Numbered from the stretch's first letter, positions 1-8,843 are shown. The stretch is 64,000 nucleotides of DNA from Planococcus sp. MER TA 32b (GCA_023715185.1 JAMCAN010000002.1:186001-250000), one strand, 5' to 3'. Numbers and translations are program-made. The notes: generated from the sequence alone by a model not told the origin.

Positions 1-1
1 A

Positions 2-880
2 AGGCCTTTATTCAATAAATTCAATGTCATGCTCGGCATGTTCCTTTTTTCAATAGGCGCCGCTAAAAAGGTATTGCTGGCAGATCCATTGACAGCTTAC
101 GGGGAAGCGTTCTTTTCGGATGTGGGTTCTTATGATGTCCTTGCTTCCTGGCTAGCGAGCTTCAGTTATACGCTGTCCTATTATTTTGACCTGTCCGGCT
201 ACGCCGACATGGCAATCGGGCTGGGGCTGTTTTTCAACATCCTGCTGCCGCAGAACTTTAAATCTCCGTATAAGGCAAGAAACTTCAGGGATTATTGGCA
301 GCGATGGCATATTACCTTATCCCGCTTTCTTTCAAATTACATATTTCGGGGTGTTTATAAAAAAGGAAAAGGCAGCTTTAACTTCTACTTCGCAGTAATG
401 GTGACCTTTTTCGTATCCGGTTTTTGGCATGGCGCAGGCTGGAACTTTGTGCTTTGGGGCATTATCAACGGAGCTTTTGTCTGTATGGCGCATTATATGC
501 GGCGCAGCGGCAGGGAGCTTCCATTCATCATCGCCTGGGTCCTTACTTTTGCAGGTGTCGTAGGGACGCGCATCCTGTTCGTTGCCTCAGATTCACAGCA
601 GGCATTTGAAGTTATGAGAAAGATGTTTGACTTCAGCCAGTTCGCTGAATTCGACTTTTCGGGCATCGCTTATGAAATGTACGTTTTTGCAATGTACAAC
701 TCCGTGACAATACTCACTTTGATCATTGCGATGGGCATTGCATTCTTCGGCAAAAGTTCCAATGAAATGAAGGAAGATTTTAAGCCGAGCCTGAAATACG
801 CAATAATCGCAGCAGTGCTGCTCGGTCTGTCTTTAACGCAAATGTCTGGTGTTTCGGACTTTTTATACTTCCAATTCTAG
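2..880 (+). CDS. MBOAT family O-acyltransferase (5' end outside window)
   Basis: Membrane-bound O-acyltransferase of the AlgI/DltB type, which moves acyl groups across the membrane onto extracellular polymers. The open frame runs in from the left edge, so the N-terminus is missing; 292 codons are visible. Several hydrophobic segments are present, and the family signature GFWHGAGWNFVLWG with its catalytic His is seen at about 420-470. The next gene starts 9 nt after the stop and encodes an SGNH-type protein, the usual partner of these enzymes, so the two probably form one acylation unit. The substrate (exopolysaccharide or wall polymer) cannot be read from the sequence. Confidence 0.9.
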   Translation, partial: RPLFNKFNVMLGMFLFSIGAAKKVLLADPLTAYGEAFFSDVGSYDVLASWLASFSYTLSYYFDLSGYADMAIGLGLFFNILLPQNFKSPYKARNFRDYWQRWHITLSRFLSNYIFRGVYKKGKGSFNFYFAVMVTFFVSGFWHGAGWNFVLWGIINGAFVCMAHYMRRSGRELPFIIAWVLTFAGVVGTRILFVASDSQQAFEVMRKMFDFSQFAEFDFSGIAYEMYVFAMYNSVTILTLIIAMGIAFFGKSSNEMKEDFKPSLKYAIIAAVLLGLSLTQMSGVSDFLYFQF

Positions 881-889
881 AGGTGTCTT

Positions 890-2719
890 ATGAAATTAAA
901 AAAATGGTTGAGTGGTTTTATTATAGGATTATTAATGGCCGGCTGCATCGTTGCCGTTTTCAATATTACGGTTGATCCCTTCGGTGTTTTCGGGGATAAA
1001 GTGATCGATTGGGATTCTTATAATATGGTCAACAACCCGCGTGTAGCTAAAATAGCTTATCTGGATGAACACCATGAAAAATATGACTCTTATGTCATTG
1101 GAGGATCAAAATCGAGCTCCATTTCACCGGAATTGCTGAATGAGTATTACGGCGATGCGAGTTTTTACAGCATGATGATGTATGGCGGCGATTTTCATGA
1201 CTACGAAAAGACGCTTCGTTATTTGATCGATGAATATGAAGTGGATAATATCGTGCTTCATATGTCACTCCAGGAAATCGGCCATTTCCATGAAGAATCT
1301 ACGGATTTCAAGCAAAGCCTCCACGCGAAAGCGGCAGAGGAGCCGCTCTTGCCTTTCTATCTCAAGTATTTATTCCTGAATCCGACTTACGGCTATGAAA
1401 AGCTTGAAGGGCTCGGCATGAATCACATCGATTCGAGCGAGTACGCCCAGATTGTGCCGGAGACAGGGGTATACAATAAAGCCGAACGGGACAAAGAAGT
1501 TATCAAGGATCTGGACAGCTATATGGAAAATAATCCGAATTTCGAGATCCCGATCGGACAGATAGATGGCGTGGCCATTGACCAGAACGTGGACGCGCTG
1601 AAGAGGATGAAAGAATACGCGGAACAGAACGGAGCCACATTCACTATGGTTACCGGTGCAACTTATCAGTCAGAGTTGAAGAAATACAACCAGGACGATT
1701 TGAAGGAATACTGGGTTAAGCTTGCTGAAGTTACAGATTTCTGGGATTTCAGCGGCTATACTTCCATAAGTGACGACCCGCGCTATTATTATGATTCCAT
1801 GCATTACCGGAATAATGTCGGTGAAATGATCCTGGGTTATATCTTTGAGGATCCGGAAGTTTATGTGCCGGAGGATTTCGGCCATTACACGACCAAGGAA
1901 AATGTGGAAGAACATGCCGAAAAGATTTTTACACCGCCCCCGGCAGCGACCGCTGGCGCGGATGAAGCGGAAAAGGTGCCGATCCTGATGTACCACCATA
2001 TTTCAGAAGATCCGGGTTTGCAAAATTCGATGATCGTTTCCCCGGAAAAATTCGAAGGGGATATGACAGCGCTGAAAGAAGCGGGGTTCAATACCGTTCA
2101 TTTACAAGATCTTGTGGATTATGTCTACGACGGTGCCGAGCTTCCTGAAAATCCGGTTGTGGTCACTTTTGATGACGGATATTTAAGCAATTACCAGTAT
2201 GCATATCCAGTATTGAAGGATCTGGATATGAAAGCGGCAATATTCATGATCGGCTGGTCTGTCGGCAGGGAAACACATCGTATTGAAGGGGCTAAATTTT
2301 ATCCTCACTTCTCATGGGATCAGGCAAAAGAGATGCATGAGACAGGGCTGATAGAATTGCAAAGCCATAGTTTCGACATGCACGAAGGCTTAGAAGCGGA
2401 CCGATATGCTTCCTTGCCTGCGGATCAGGAGTCCACAGGCGAATACGCGCAAGCATTCAAAGAAGATCTTTTATATTTGGAAAATGAAATGGAGAGTAAT
2501 ATCGGGAACCGGGTATTTGCTTATTCATACCCATACGGCGAATATGAACTCCAGACAGTCCAAATGGTGAAAGAACTGGATTACACGGTGACGCTCACTG
2601 TGGCTGAAGGCATAAATGAGATCAAACGCGGCGATCCCGCCAGTTTATATGAATTGAAGCGGATCAATGTCGGCAGTTCACTGCCAGGCTCAGACCTGGT
2701 GAATATATTGCGCAATTGA
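890..2719 (+). CDS. SGNH/DltD-like domain fused to polysaccharide deacetylase
   Basis: A 609-residue two-domain exported protein. An N-terminal membrane anchor (about residues 7-27) is followed by an SGNH-like domain with the nucleophile motif GGSKSS at 71-76 and a DxxH pair at D302/H305. A linker leads to a NodB-type deacetylase (CE4): VPILMYHH at 363-370, TFDDGY at 426-431, and a metal-binding H493/H498 pair with the four-residue spacing of PgaB/IcaB-type enzymes. SGNH partners of MBOAT enzymes place acyl groups; CE4 enzymes remove N-acetyl groups. One chain therefore appears to carry both an adding and a removing activity. It lies in an operon with the MBOAT gene. Domain calls are by motif; the polymer is unknown. 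Confidence 0.85.
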   Translation: MKLKKWLSGFIIGLLMAGCIVAVFNITVDPFGVFGDKVIDWDSYNMVNNPRVAKIAYLDEHHEKYDSYVIGGSKSSSISPELLNEYYGDASFYSMMMYGGDFHDYEKTLRYLIDEYEVDNIVLHMSLQEIGHFHEESTDFKQSLHAKAAEEPLLPFYLKYLFLNPTYGYEKLEGLGMNHIDSSEYAQIVPETGVYNKAERDKEVIKDLDSYMENNPNFEIPIGQIDGVAIDQNVDALKRMKEYAEQNGATFTMVTGATYQSELKKYNQDDLKEYWVKLAEVTDFWDFSGYTSISDDPRYYYDSMHYRNNVGEMILGYIFEDPEVYVPEDFGHYTTKENVEEHAEKIFTPPPAATAGADEAEKVPILMYHHISEDPGLQNSMIVSPEKFEGDMTALKEAGFNTVHLQDLVDYVYDGAELPENPVVVTFDDGYLSNYQYAYPVLKDLDMKAAIFMIGWSVGRETHRIEGAKFYPHFSWDQAKEMHETGLIELQSHSFDMHEGLEADRYASLPADQESTGEYAQAFKEDLLYLENEMESNIGNRVFAYSYPYGEYELQTVQMVKELDYTVTLTVAEGINEIKRGDPASLYELKRINVGSSLPGSDLVNILRN

Positions 2720-2900
2720 TATAGCGTCAATTATCTTAAACGAAAAGGATTATCCTCCTTCTCTGTGGAATCTTTGTTAATGAGGGTGGGGCGTTTGCAA
2801 TCAGTAAAAGAAAGCCGCATAGAGAATCCCGCCCAAACTGCTGGATGGAAGATCATTTAGCTGGTACCGCAAATACGGATAAGGGAAAGAGGCTGGTAAA

Positions 2901-3410
2901 ATGGACGTGAAATTTCCTATTGGACCATTACAGGTTCCTGACAACGTGAAAGCTGAACATATCCAGGAATGGCTCGGGAAGATCGGCAGCTATACGATGC
3001 GATTGCGTGAAGCGGTCGAAGGATTAAGCGACGAAGAATTAGGCAAGAAGTACAGGGAAGGCAGCTGGACTGTGCGCCAGCTTGTGCATCATATTGCGGA
3101 TTCGCAGCTCAATATGTATCAGCGCCTGAAGCTTGCTTTGACGGATGACAATCCGGCGGTGCCGGCGTTTGACCAGGAAAAATGGGCGGCGCTTCCGGAC
3201 AACGATCTGCCGGTCGAAAGTTCGATCCGGATGCTCGAAGGGCTGAACGAACGGATCGTTTCGCTGGGGAAGCGTCTGCCGGAAGAGGTGCTGGACCGCG
3301 TCTTCACCCATGAAGTGAACGGTAAGATCACAGTCGCGACGAAGCTCGCGAAGCTGTGCTGGCACGAAGAACATCATTTGGCGCATATCAAGATTGCGCT
3401 GGAGAATTGA
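2901..3410 (+). CDS. yfiT: YfiT-like DinB-fold metal-dependent hydrolase / bacillithiol transferase family
   Basis: A 169-residue four-helix DinB-superfamily protein that closely resembles Bacillus YfiT (start VKFPIGPLQVP, WTVRQLVHHIADSQLNMY). The metal-binding histidines are visible in VRQLVHHIADS and in WHEEHHLAH near the C-terminus. Members of this group are proposed thiol (bacillithiol) S-transferases or metal hydrolases acting on electrophiles. It appears to be a single gene: a strong terminator follows at once. A purine-rich GGGAAAGAGG precedes the ATG. Confidence 0.85.
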   Translation: MDVKFPIGPLQVPDNVKAEHIQEWLGKIGSYTMRLREAVEGLSDEELGKKYREGSWTVRQLVHHIADSQLNMYQRLKLALTDDNPAVPAFDQEKWAALPDNDLPVESSIRMLEGLNERIVSLGKRLPEEVLDRVFTHEVNGKITVATKLAKLCWHEEHHLAHIKIALEN

Positions 3411-3421
3411 AATAGAACGAC

Positions 3422-3459
3422 AAAACCGCCGACGGATAGTCATCCGTTCGGCGGTTTTC
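3422..3459 (+). terminator. terminator after yfiT
   Basis: Stem AAAACCGCCGACGGAT with its complement ATCCGTTCGGCGGTTTT ends in TTTTCT, 11 nt after the yfiT stop. Confidence 0.85.
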
Positions 3460-3570
3460 TATTGTTGGCAGCAGCTTGCAAATAACTGTTTTGGTGGGCG
3501 GGCAATTAGGGAAGAGATAACGGAGAAGGTTATTCACAATAAAAAATTCCATCGAGAGGATGAATCCATT

Positions 3571-4380
3571 ATGGATGAAAACGCATTGAAGAAGACGAAA
3601 ATCTTCACGATAGTGAACCTGGTGCTCTATATTCTGACGTTGGGCGTCAATTACCTCGGCTCCTCCGGGTTTTTTAATGGACAGAGCCAGGGAGATATCT
3701 CGGACCAATATTTAACGCTGATATCCCCCGCGCCGTTCACGTTCTCGATTTGGGGTGTCATTTACACTTTGGTGTTCATAACTTTGGTTTATCTGTTCAT
3801 CAAACGGAAAGATCCGAGAGTCAGCAAGCTGGTCTTGCTGATCTCTCCATGGTTTATCCTGCTTTCGTTCTGCAATATGGGCTGGATCGTCGCCTTTTCA
3901 TATGAACGCTTGGGCATTTCCACGATATTGATCATCGGCATGCTGTTCTCACTGCTCCTCATCATCGGGAAAATCTATACCCATCGTTTTGAAGTCCCGT
4001 CAACGCTGGCAGGACTCAGCTTCACGCTCTACTGCGCGTGGGTGACCATCGCGACCGTCGTCAACACCTCGCTGCTGCTGGTGCAGCTGGACTGGAACGG
4101 ATTCGGCATTTCCTATTCCGTCTGGACGCTGATCATTTTGGCGGTTGCCATCACATTTGTCCTGGTTTATATCACCAAGTATAAAAACGCGGCTTATCCG
4201 CTTCCTTTGGCGTGGGCGTTCTTCGGCATCTACGGTTCATATAACAGCGGCCGGGTCGACCCTGAGCTAGCGACAGCCATCCAATGGTTCTTGATCGCCG
4301 GTATCGTGATCTTTTTAATCGCGGCCGTGTGGAGATTCATCAGGAACGGCAATGCCCTTTTCCAGCAGCGCACGAGTTAA
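3571..4380 (+). CDS. TspO/MBR-like (tryptophan-rich sensory) membrane protein
   Basis: A 269-residue integral membrane protein with about seven hydrophobic segments. The sequence SPAPFTFSIWGVIYTLVF and the late AWAFFGIYGSY resemble the tryptophan-rich sensory/TspO-like proteins annotated in Bacilli. The start is ATG 3571 because GAGAGGA lies 10 nt upstream; the longer frame reading from 3394 would pass through the preceding terminator. A possible weak sigma-B-type promoter (GTTTTG, 15 nt, GGGAAG) lies at 3488-3514. Family assignment is moderate and the ligand is unknown. Confidence 0.7.
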   Translation: MDENALKKTKIFTIVNLVLYILTLGVNYLGSSGFFNGQSQGDISDQYLTLISPAPFTFSIWGVIYTLVFITLVYLFIKRKDPRVSKLVLLISPWFILLSFCNMGWIVAFSYERLGISTILIIGMLFSLLLIIGKIYTHRFEVPSTLAGLSFTLYCAWVTIATVVNTSLLLVQLDWNGFGISYSVWTLIILAVAITFVLVYITKYKNAAYPLPLAWAFFGIYGSYNSGRVDPELATAIQWFLIAGIVIFLIAAVWRFIRNGNALFQQRTS

Positions 4381-4411
4381 ATGCGTCATGACAATAAAAT
4401 CTGCAAACTCT

Positions 4412-4450
4412 GCCACGCCGGATGCATCTGCATCCAGGGCGTGGTTTTTT
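4412..4450 (+). terminator. terminator after TspO-like gene
   Basis: Hairpin CCACGCC/GGATGCA paired with TGCATCC/GGGCGTGG, followed by TTTTTT. Confidence 0.85.
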
Positions 4451-4532
4451 ATTTTTGGCTATTTCTTTCATTCAAATAAGAGTTACAATAAATGACAGGA
4501 ACTTTATATTTATCGGTATGCGGGAGGCAGAT

Positions 4533-5468
4533 ATGAATATACAGGCAGTAATTGTGAATGGCCAGAAAATAGTGCCGGCAGTGGAATTTGAACTTCAGAC
4601 AAGTAAAGTCATCGGCATCCAGACAAATGTTCAGCGAAAGAAAATGCTGCTGGCCCAATTGGCGGAGCAGCCGGATACATATTTATCACTCGTCGACCAG
4701 GGAGAATACACCCGTTTGACAGTGGAGGAATTGCTGCGTTTTCTGAAAAATGTCAGCGGACATAAAGAAGGGGTCGGCTCGATGCTGCGGCGTTTTCAGC
4801 TGGAAGATGTGAAGAGATTGAAAATTTCGAATCTTACTGCGTCGAAATGCGCCTATTTGTCATTGCTCCGGATTTATTATGCGCAGCAGCAGACGATCGT
4901 GCTGGAAGAGCCTTATTTCCAGCTTGAAGAGCAGGAGCGGCAAGTGTTTGCGCGATTGGTGCAGGAGCTGTCAGCGGAAAAAAGGATCATCATCCTTACG
5001 GGCAATCTGGAAGATGCGCTCATCAGCTGCGATGAAGTGTACCGCTTGGACGATGCTGGGCTGCATCATTTGGATATTGCCGATTCGGACAATGAACCGG
5101 AAGAACAGGCGGAGGCCGAGGAAGCGGATTTCAAGGTCCAAAAAATTCCAACGAAAAAGAACGATAAAGTTATCTTATTCAATCCGCCGGAAATCGATTA
5201 TATCGAAAGCATCAACAGCCTGGCTGTGGTACATGTCGGCGGCGAAACCTACAGCTGCGCGCTGACTTTGGCGGAGCTGGAGCAGCGGCTGCAGCATTAC
5301 GGCTTTTTCCGCTGCCACCGTTCGTATATCGTCAACCTGCAGAAAGTACGTGAATTGATTACATGGACGAAAAACAGCTACAGCCTGCGTTTGACGACCG
5401 GCCAGGATTCAGTGGTGCCGTTGTCCCGCACCAAACTCGTGGAGATGAAAAAGCTGCTGAACATATAA
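4533..5468 (+). CDS. LytTR regulator with an N-terminal inactive ABC-ATPase-like domain
   Basis: A 311-residue protein. Residues 1-190 follow the order of an ABC ATPase but lack its catalytic motifs: the P-loop position reads SKVIGIQTNVQRKKM (no GxxGxGKT), and the Walker B region reads IVLEEPYFQLEEQER. Residues about 205-311 form a LytTR DNA-binding domain (IDYIESINSLAVVHV, FFRCHRSYIVNLQKV). ATG 4533 is chosen because GGGAGG lies 7 nt upstream; the longer frame from 4422 starts inside a terminator. It is followed by a genuine ABC ATPase and permease, with a LytTR-type direct repeat in between, so it very probably controls them. The dead ABC domain may sense the transporter ATPase; that is inference. 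Confidence 0.85.
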   Translation: MNIQAVIVNGQKIVPAVEFELQTSKVIGIQTNVQRKKMLLAQLAEQPDTYLSLVDQGEYTRLTVEELLRFLKNVSGHKEGVGSMLRRFQLEDVKRLKISNLTASKCAYLSLLRIYYAQQQTIVLEEPYFQLEEQERQVFARLVQELSAEKRIIILTGNLEDALISCDEVYRLDDAGLHHLDIADSDNEPEEQAEAEEADFKVQKIPTKKNDKVILFNPPEIDYIESINSLAVVHVGGETYSCALTLAELEQRLQHYGFFRCHRSYIVNLQKVRELITWTKNSYSLRLTTGQDSVVPLSRTKLVEMKKLLNI

Positions 5469-5508
5469 TTTCCCGGGAAATAATCGTGCGGATTGGCGCT
5501 TTTAGGGT

Positions 5509-5538
5509 ACAGTTCAGCTGGTAAATGGTACATTTTAG
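5509..5538 (+). promoter_or_regulatory. candidate LytTR binding site (two 9-bp direct repeats, 12-bp gap)
   Basis: ACAGTTCAG at 5509-5517 and ACATTTTAG at 5530-5538 are separated by exactly 12 bp, the geometry of LytTR-family operators. The first copy fits the consensus at all nine positions; the second differs at one. The site lies between the LytTR gene and the ABC genes. A TATAAG -10-like box at 5570-5575 has no good -35, as expected for an activator-dependent promoter. Confidence 0.6.
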
Positions 5539-5606
5539 CCCTATTCAGCGGTCTCCATTCCTTTTTCTTTATAAGCTTAAGCTATCAACGAAAAGGAGTG
5601 GCGTAC

Positions 5607-6452
5607 ATGAATATCATTTCAGTCCAAAACATTCAAAAGGCATTTGCATCAAACCAGGCGTTAAAAGATGTCTCATTCGATATCCCGAAAGGAGAGATTT
5701 TCGGCTTTCTGGGGCCGAGCGGTTCAGGCAAGACGACCTTGCTGAAAATCCTGACGGCGCAGCTCGATCCGACGAACGGTGGAGCAGCCGTATTAGGCAA
5801 GCCGGCGAAATTGATGCAGAAATCTGAACAGAAACAGCGGTTCGGGATTCTGACCGATACCAGCGGCTTGTATGAACGGCTGTCAATTGAAGAAAACCTC
5901 GATGTGTTTCGCCGGCTGTACGATTTGCCGAAATCATCCATTGATAAAGTACTTGATTTCGTTAATTTGAACGCCGACCGCAAGAAGCGGGTCAGCGTGC
6001 TGTCGAAAGGGATGCGCCAGCGCGTCACCTTGGCCTGCGCCATCATCCATGAGCCGGAGCTGCTGTTTTTGGATGAGCCGACTTCCGCCCTCGACCCGGT
6101 GAATACCGCCCATATCCATAAAGGCTTGCGCTATTTAAATGAAAAAGGGACGACGATCTTTTTGACGACGCATGACATGACTGAGGCTGAATCATTGTGT
6201 GAACGTGTAGCGATCTTGCATAAAGGGGAAATCCGCGCAATCGGTGCGCCCGCCGAACTGAAAAAGACGCACCGCGACGGCACGCTGACGGTGGAACTGA
6301 CTTCCGGAAAAACCGAGCGCCTCGCCATGAATGAGGACGCTGCGGCTTCCATTGCCAGCTGGATGACCAGCGGGCAGATCGACCGCATGTATACGAACGA
6401 GCTGAGCCTTGGCGATATTTTCATTAAACTGACGGGGAGTGAATTGGTATGA
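5607..6452 (+). CDS. ABC transporter ATP-binding protein
   Basis: A 281-residue nucleotide-binding subunit. It has Walker A GPSGSGKTTLL, signature LSKGMRQRV, Walker B LLFLDEPTSALDP and the H-loop LTTHDM, so it should be active. ATG 5607 is used: AAAAGGAGTG lies 7 nt upstream, and the longer frame from 5493 would cover the LytTR operator. The permease gene overlaps its stop by 4 nt (ATGA), showing translational coupling. With the preceding LytTR regulator this resembles bacteriocin/antibiotic-type exporter loci of Bacilli; the substrate is unknown. Confidence 0.93.
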   Translation: MNIISVQNIQKAFASNQALKDVSFDIPKGEIFGFLGPSGSGKTTLLKILTAQLDPTNGGAAVLGKPAKLMQKSEQKQRFGILTDTSGLYERLSIEENLDVFRRLYDLPKSSIDKVLDFVNLNADRKKRVSVLSKGMRQRVTLACAIIHEPELLFLDEPTSALDPVNTAHIHKGLRYLNEKGTTIFLTTHDMTEAESLCERVAILHKGEIRAIGAPAELKKTHRDGTLTVELTSGKTERLAMNEDAAASIASWMTSGQIDRMYTNELSLGDIFIKLTGSELV

Positions 6453-7159
6453 ACGTGTCATTAAAACGAATCCAAGCCATATTAATCAAAGACTATAAAG
6501 AGTTTTCCAGAAACTACGCGATTTCAGTGATGATCCTGTTTCCGCTGCTGTTCGCTTTGATTTACCGCTCGGATGGCGGTGAACAAGCCACGATGTACGC
6601 GTTTGTCATGAACTTTTCGCTGGCGATGCTCACGAGTTTCGTCCAGGCTTGTTTGATCGCGGAAGAGAAAGAGCGCAGCACATTGCGTTCCCTGATGATG
6701 ACACCGGCCTCCATGCTGGATGTGCTGATCGGCAAAAGCTCGCTGGTCTTCATCATTTCCGCGGTAGTACTGGCGGCTTCGACTTATCTGTTCGGCTTTG
6801 AGTCGACGAATATACTCTTGCTGGTGGCAGCACTGGGCATTTCCATTTTGCTGTACACGGCGATCGGCACCATCTGCGGCTTGTATTCAAAGTCGCTCAT
6901 TGAAGCGTCACTGTCGGTATTTCCCGTATTGATCATTTTCACAGTGGGACCCTTCGCGTTGTTATTCGAAGACGATTACCCGGTCTTGGCCGTGCTGAAT
7001 TATTTGCCGAGCAGCCAGTTGAGCGAGCTGCTGACGAATATGGAAGTGGGCGCTTCTGGCGGGGACTTATATATGCCGCTTGTAATTATTTCCATTTGGG
7101 CGGTTGTGGTGACGATTATTTCGTTTATTCTGTATAAGAAGCGTTTGATGGATTATTAA
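6449..7159 (+). CDS. ABC-2 type transporter permease
   Basis: A 236-residue membrane subunit with about six transmembrane segments and the cytosolic EEKERSTLRSLMMTPAS motif typical of ABC-2 permeases. Its ATG overlaps the ATPase stop (ATGA), and GGGGAG lies about 10 nt upstream inside the ATPase gene. It forms the membrane half of the exporter encoded at 5607. A tandem repeat array and a terminator follow. Confidence 0.9.
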   Translation: MNVSLKRIQAILIKDYKEFSRNYAISVMILFPLLFALIYRSDGGEQATMYAFVMNFSLAMLTSFVQACLIAEEKERSTLRSLMMTPASMLDVLIGKSSLVFIISAVVLAASTYLFGFESTNILLLVAALGISILLYTAIGTICGLYSKSLIEASLSVFPVLIIFTVGPFALLFEDDYPVLAVLNYLPSSQLSELLTNMEVGASGGDLYMPLVIISIWAVVVTIISFILYKKRLMDY

Positions 7160-7189
7160 TGAAGCGGCGGATCCTGACGATTTAGAAAA

Positions 7190-7261
7190 ATCGCTGATAA
7201 ACTCATAAAAATCGCTGATAAAATAAGAATCGACGATAAATCATCAAAAATCGACGATAAA
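7190..7261 (+). repeat. 4-unit 21-nt tandem repeat (ATCGCTGATAAA x2, ATCGACGATAAA x2)
   Basis: Cores start at 7190, 7211, 7229 and 7250 (steps 21, 18, 21). Two CTG-type cores come first, then two ACG-type cores, with a short 18-nt unit at the switch. The same order and the same 18-nt junction occur in the array at 15584. It lies between the permease stop and its terminator. Confidence 0.9.
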
Positions 7262-7281
7262 ATCCCACATCGCAAAATGCA

Positions 7282-7323
7282 AGAGCCCGACCTGGCGGAT
7301 CCCGCAGGCCGGGCTCTAATTTT
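7282..7323 (+). terminator. terminator after ABC permease
   Basis: AGAGCCCGACCTGG pairs with CCGGGCTCT across a CGGATCCCGCAGG loop region, then ATTTT. Confidence 0.8.
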
Positions 7324-7386
7324 GAGCTTCCATGTTATAAAATCGGGTATGGTTATCTAAAACCATTATTAGAAAGAGATGAGAAC

Positions 7387-8598
7387 ATGACATTAGAAAT
7401 CATACTTTTGATTGCAGCGATTGGATTGATTGCGGGAGTTGGGCTGCTGGTTTATTTCAATAGCAGAAAGTCTGAGGATGATCAGAGTGACGAAGCAGAA
7501 ACCGCCGGCGAGACTGAACCCGAACCTGACCCATATATTGAGTTCATGCCACACGTATCGGAAGTGGAAAACGAAGAGGAAGTGAGAAACGGATACCGGA
7601 AAATCGAGATTCCAGGCATTTTGAAAGCCGATATCCTTAAAACATTATCGGCCGGTGCGGCGATTGTCCGGGACCGCCAGACGTATAAAGTGGAATTCAG
7701 TCCGGAAGTGGTGAAGGGGTTGAAGGATAAAAGCATGACGCTGATTCTAAAAGCAGACGGCAAGGGATTTTTGCCGGCAGTGAAAAAAGAAGGCGCGGCA
7801 GGCATCTACAAGCAGGCAACGCTGGTGCGGCATGCCAATCCGGCGCTCGTCGTGCAGGCGAGCGCGAATCTGCTGACGGCGGTTGTCGGGCAGCAGCAAT
7901 TGATGGAGATCCAGAGTTCGCTGAAGAATATGGGTGAGAAATTGGATACGCTCATCCAGCACCGCGACAACGATTTTTTCGGCAGGACGGAATCGCGTTT
8001 TATTTATTTCAGCGAAATTATTGGCCGTTTCCGGACCAACGGCATTATGCTGGGCGGCGTGGAGGATCAGAAAATTGAGGATTTCTATACAGCCGCGCTG
8101 CAGGATTTGAAGGTGTTGAATAAAGATTTGAAAGGGATCGGCGAAAGCATCGACCGTTTGAAGGAGCATGAAACGATCCGCAAATGGGGTGAAGCCGCGG
8201 TCATCAAGGATTACCGTAAGCTGATCGATGCCTTCAACAGCAAACAGGAGCTCGTGCTGCTGAATATCAAATTCATCGAAGAATGTTACGGGCCGTACCT
8301 GACCACCGTGCGCAATTATGAGGATGCGGCAGCGAAATCCGATACGCTGAACGATGTGATTGCTGAAAACAATCATATTGTCGGCATCATTGAAAATAAA
8401 GTCGGAAAGATCGAAGAAAACTACAAAGTGAAATTGAATTTCGGTGTGAAGGCGCTGAAATACCGAAATCTCGAAAGCCTGAAAGAAGTGGCTCCGCTTA
8501 GAATCAGCCAGCAAAAATCCAAAGAGCGGGAAGTTCCTTCCGAGATGCTCGTGGAGCTTGCGGAGGATGAGAAAGTATACGCGTATTTACCGAAATAA
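7387..8598 (+). CDS. membrane-anchored protein of unknown function
   Basis: Not recognised. A 403-residue protein with one N-terminal transmembrane helix (about residues 3-23), an acidic linker (about 28-60), then a soluble region. That region includes an alanine-rich stretch (SANLLTAVVGQQQLMEIQSS) and long helices with coiled-coil character to the C-terminus. ATG 7387 is preceded by GAAAGAGATGAG. A poor sigma-B-like pair (GCTTCC, 13 nt, GGGTAT) ends at 7350. It appears to be a single-gene unit followed by a terminator. Confidence 0.8.
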   Translation: MTLEIILLIAAIGLIAGVGLLVYFNSRKSEDDQSDEAETAGETEPEPDPYIEFMPHVSEVENEEEVRNGYRKIEIPGILKADILKTLSAGAAIVRDRQTYKVEFSPEVVKGLKDKSMTLILKADGKGFLPAVKKEGAAGIYKQATLVRHANPALVVQASANLLTAVVGQQQLMEIQSSLKNMGEKLDTLIQHRDNDFFGRTESRFIYFSEIIGRFRTNGIMLGGVEDQKIEDFYTAALQDLKVLNKDLKGIGESIDRLKEHETIRKWGEAAVIKDYRKLIDAFNSKQELVLLNIKFIEECYGPYLTTVRNYEDAAAKSDTLNDVIAENNHIVGIIENKVGKIEENYKVKLNFGVKALKYRNLESLKEVAPLRISQQKSKEREVPSEMLVELAEDEKVYAYLPK

Positions 8599-8693
8599 CC
8601 CGGCTTTACCGAAAGAGATGAGTCCCCATTTCGCTGCCATTGCGGCAGTTTACGGAAATTTTGAAACCCACCACTTATATTCCATACATCAAC

Positions 8694-8728
8694 ACACCCG
8701 TCGCTTTCACATTGCGGGTGTTTTTCTT
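8694..8728 (+). terminator. terminator after 7387-8598 gene
   Basis: ACACCCG and CGGGTGT flank a 14-nt loop and are followed by TTTTCTTGTTTT. The rest of 8599-8902 holds no gene; it carries this terminator, the cre box and the leader hairpin. Confidence 0.8.
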
Positions 8729-8843
8729 GTTTTACGCAGTTTTAAAAACAGGGAATATAAATAAAACACACAAGAATATTATAAAAAAATGTGAAATCTT
8801 TGTTTATTCATTGCACTAAGTAAGTGGAAATTGGTAGAATATA

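Noticed and set aside
2855-2885. T-box-like TGGTACCGC in the yfiT leader
   Set aside because: The trailing G of the T-box core is missing, there is no specifier stem or terminator, and yfiT is not an amino-acid gene.
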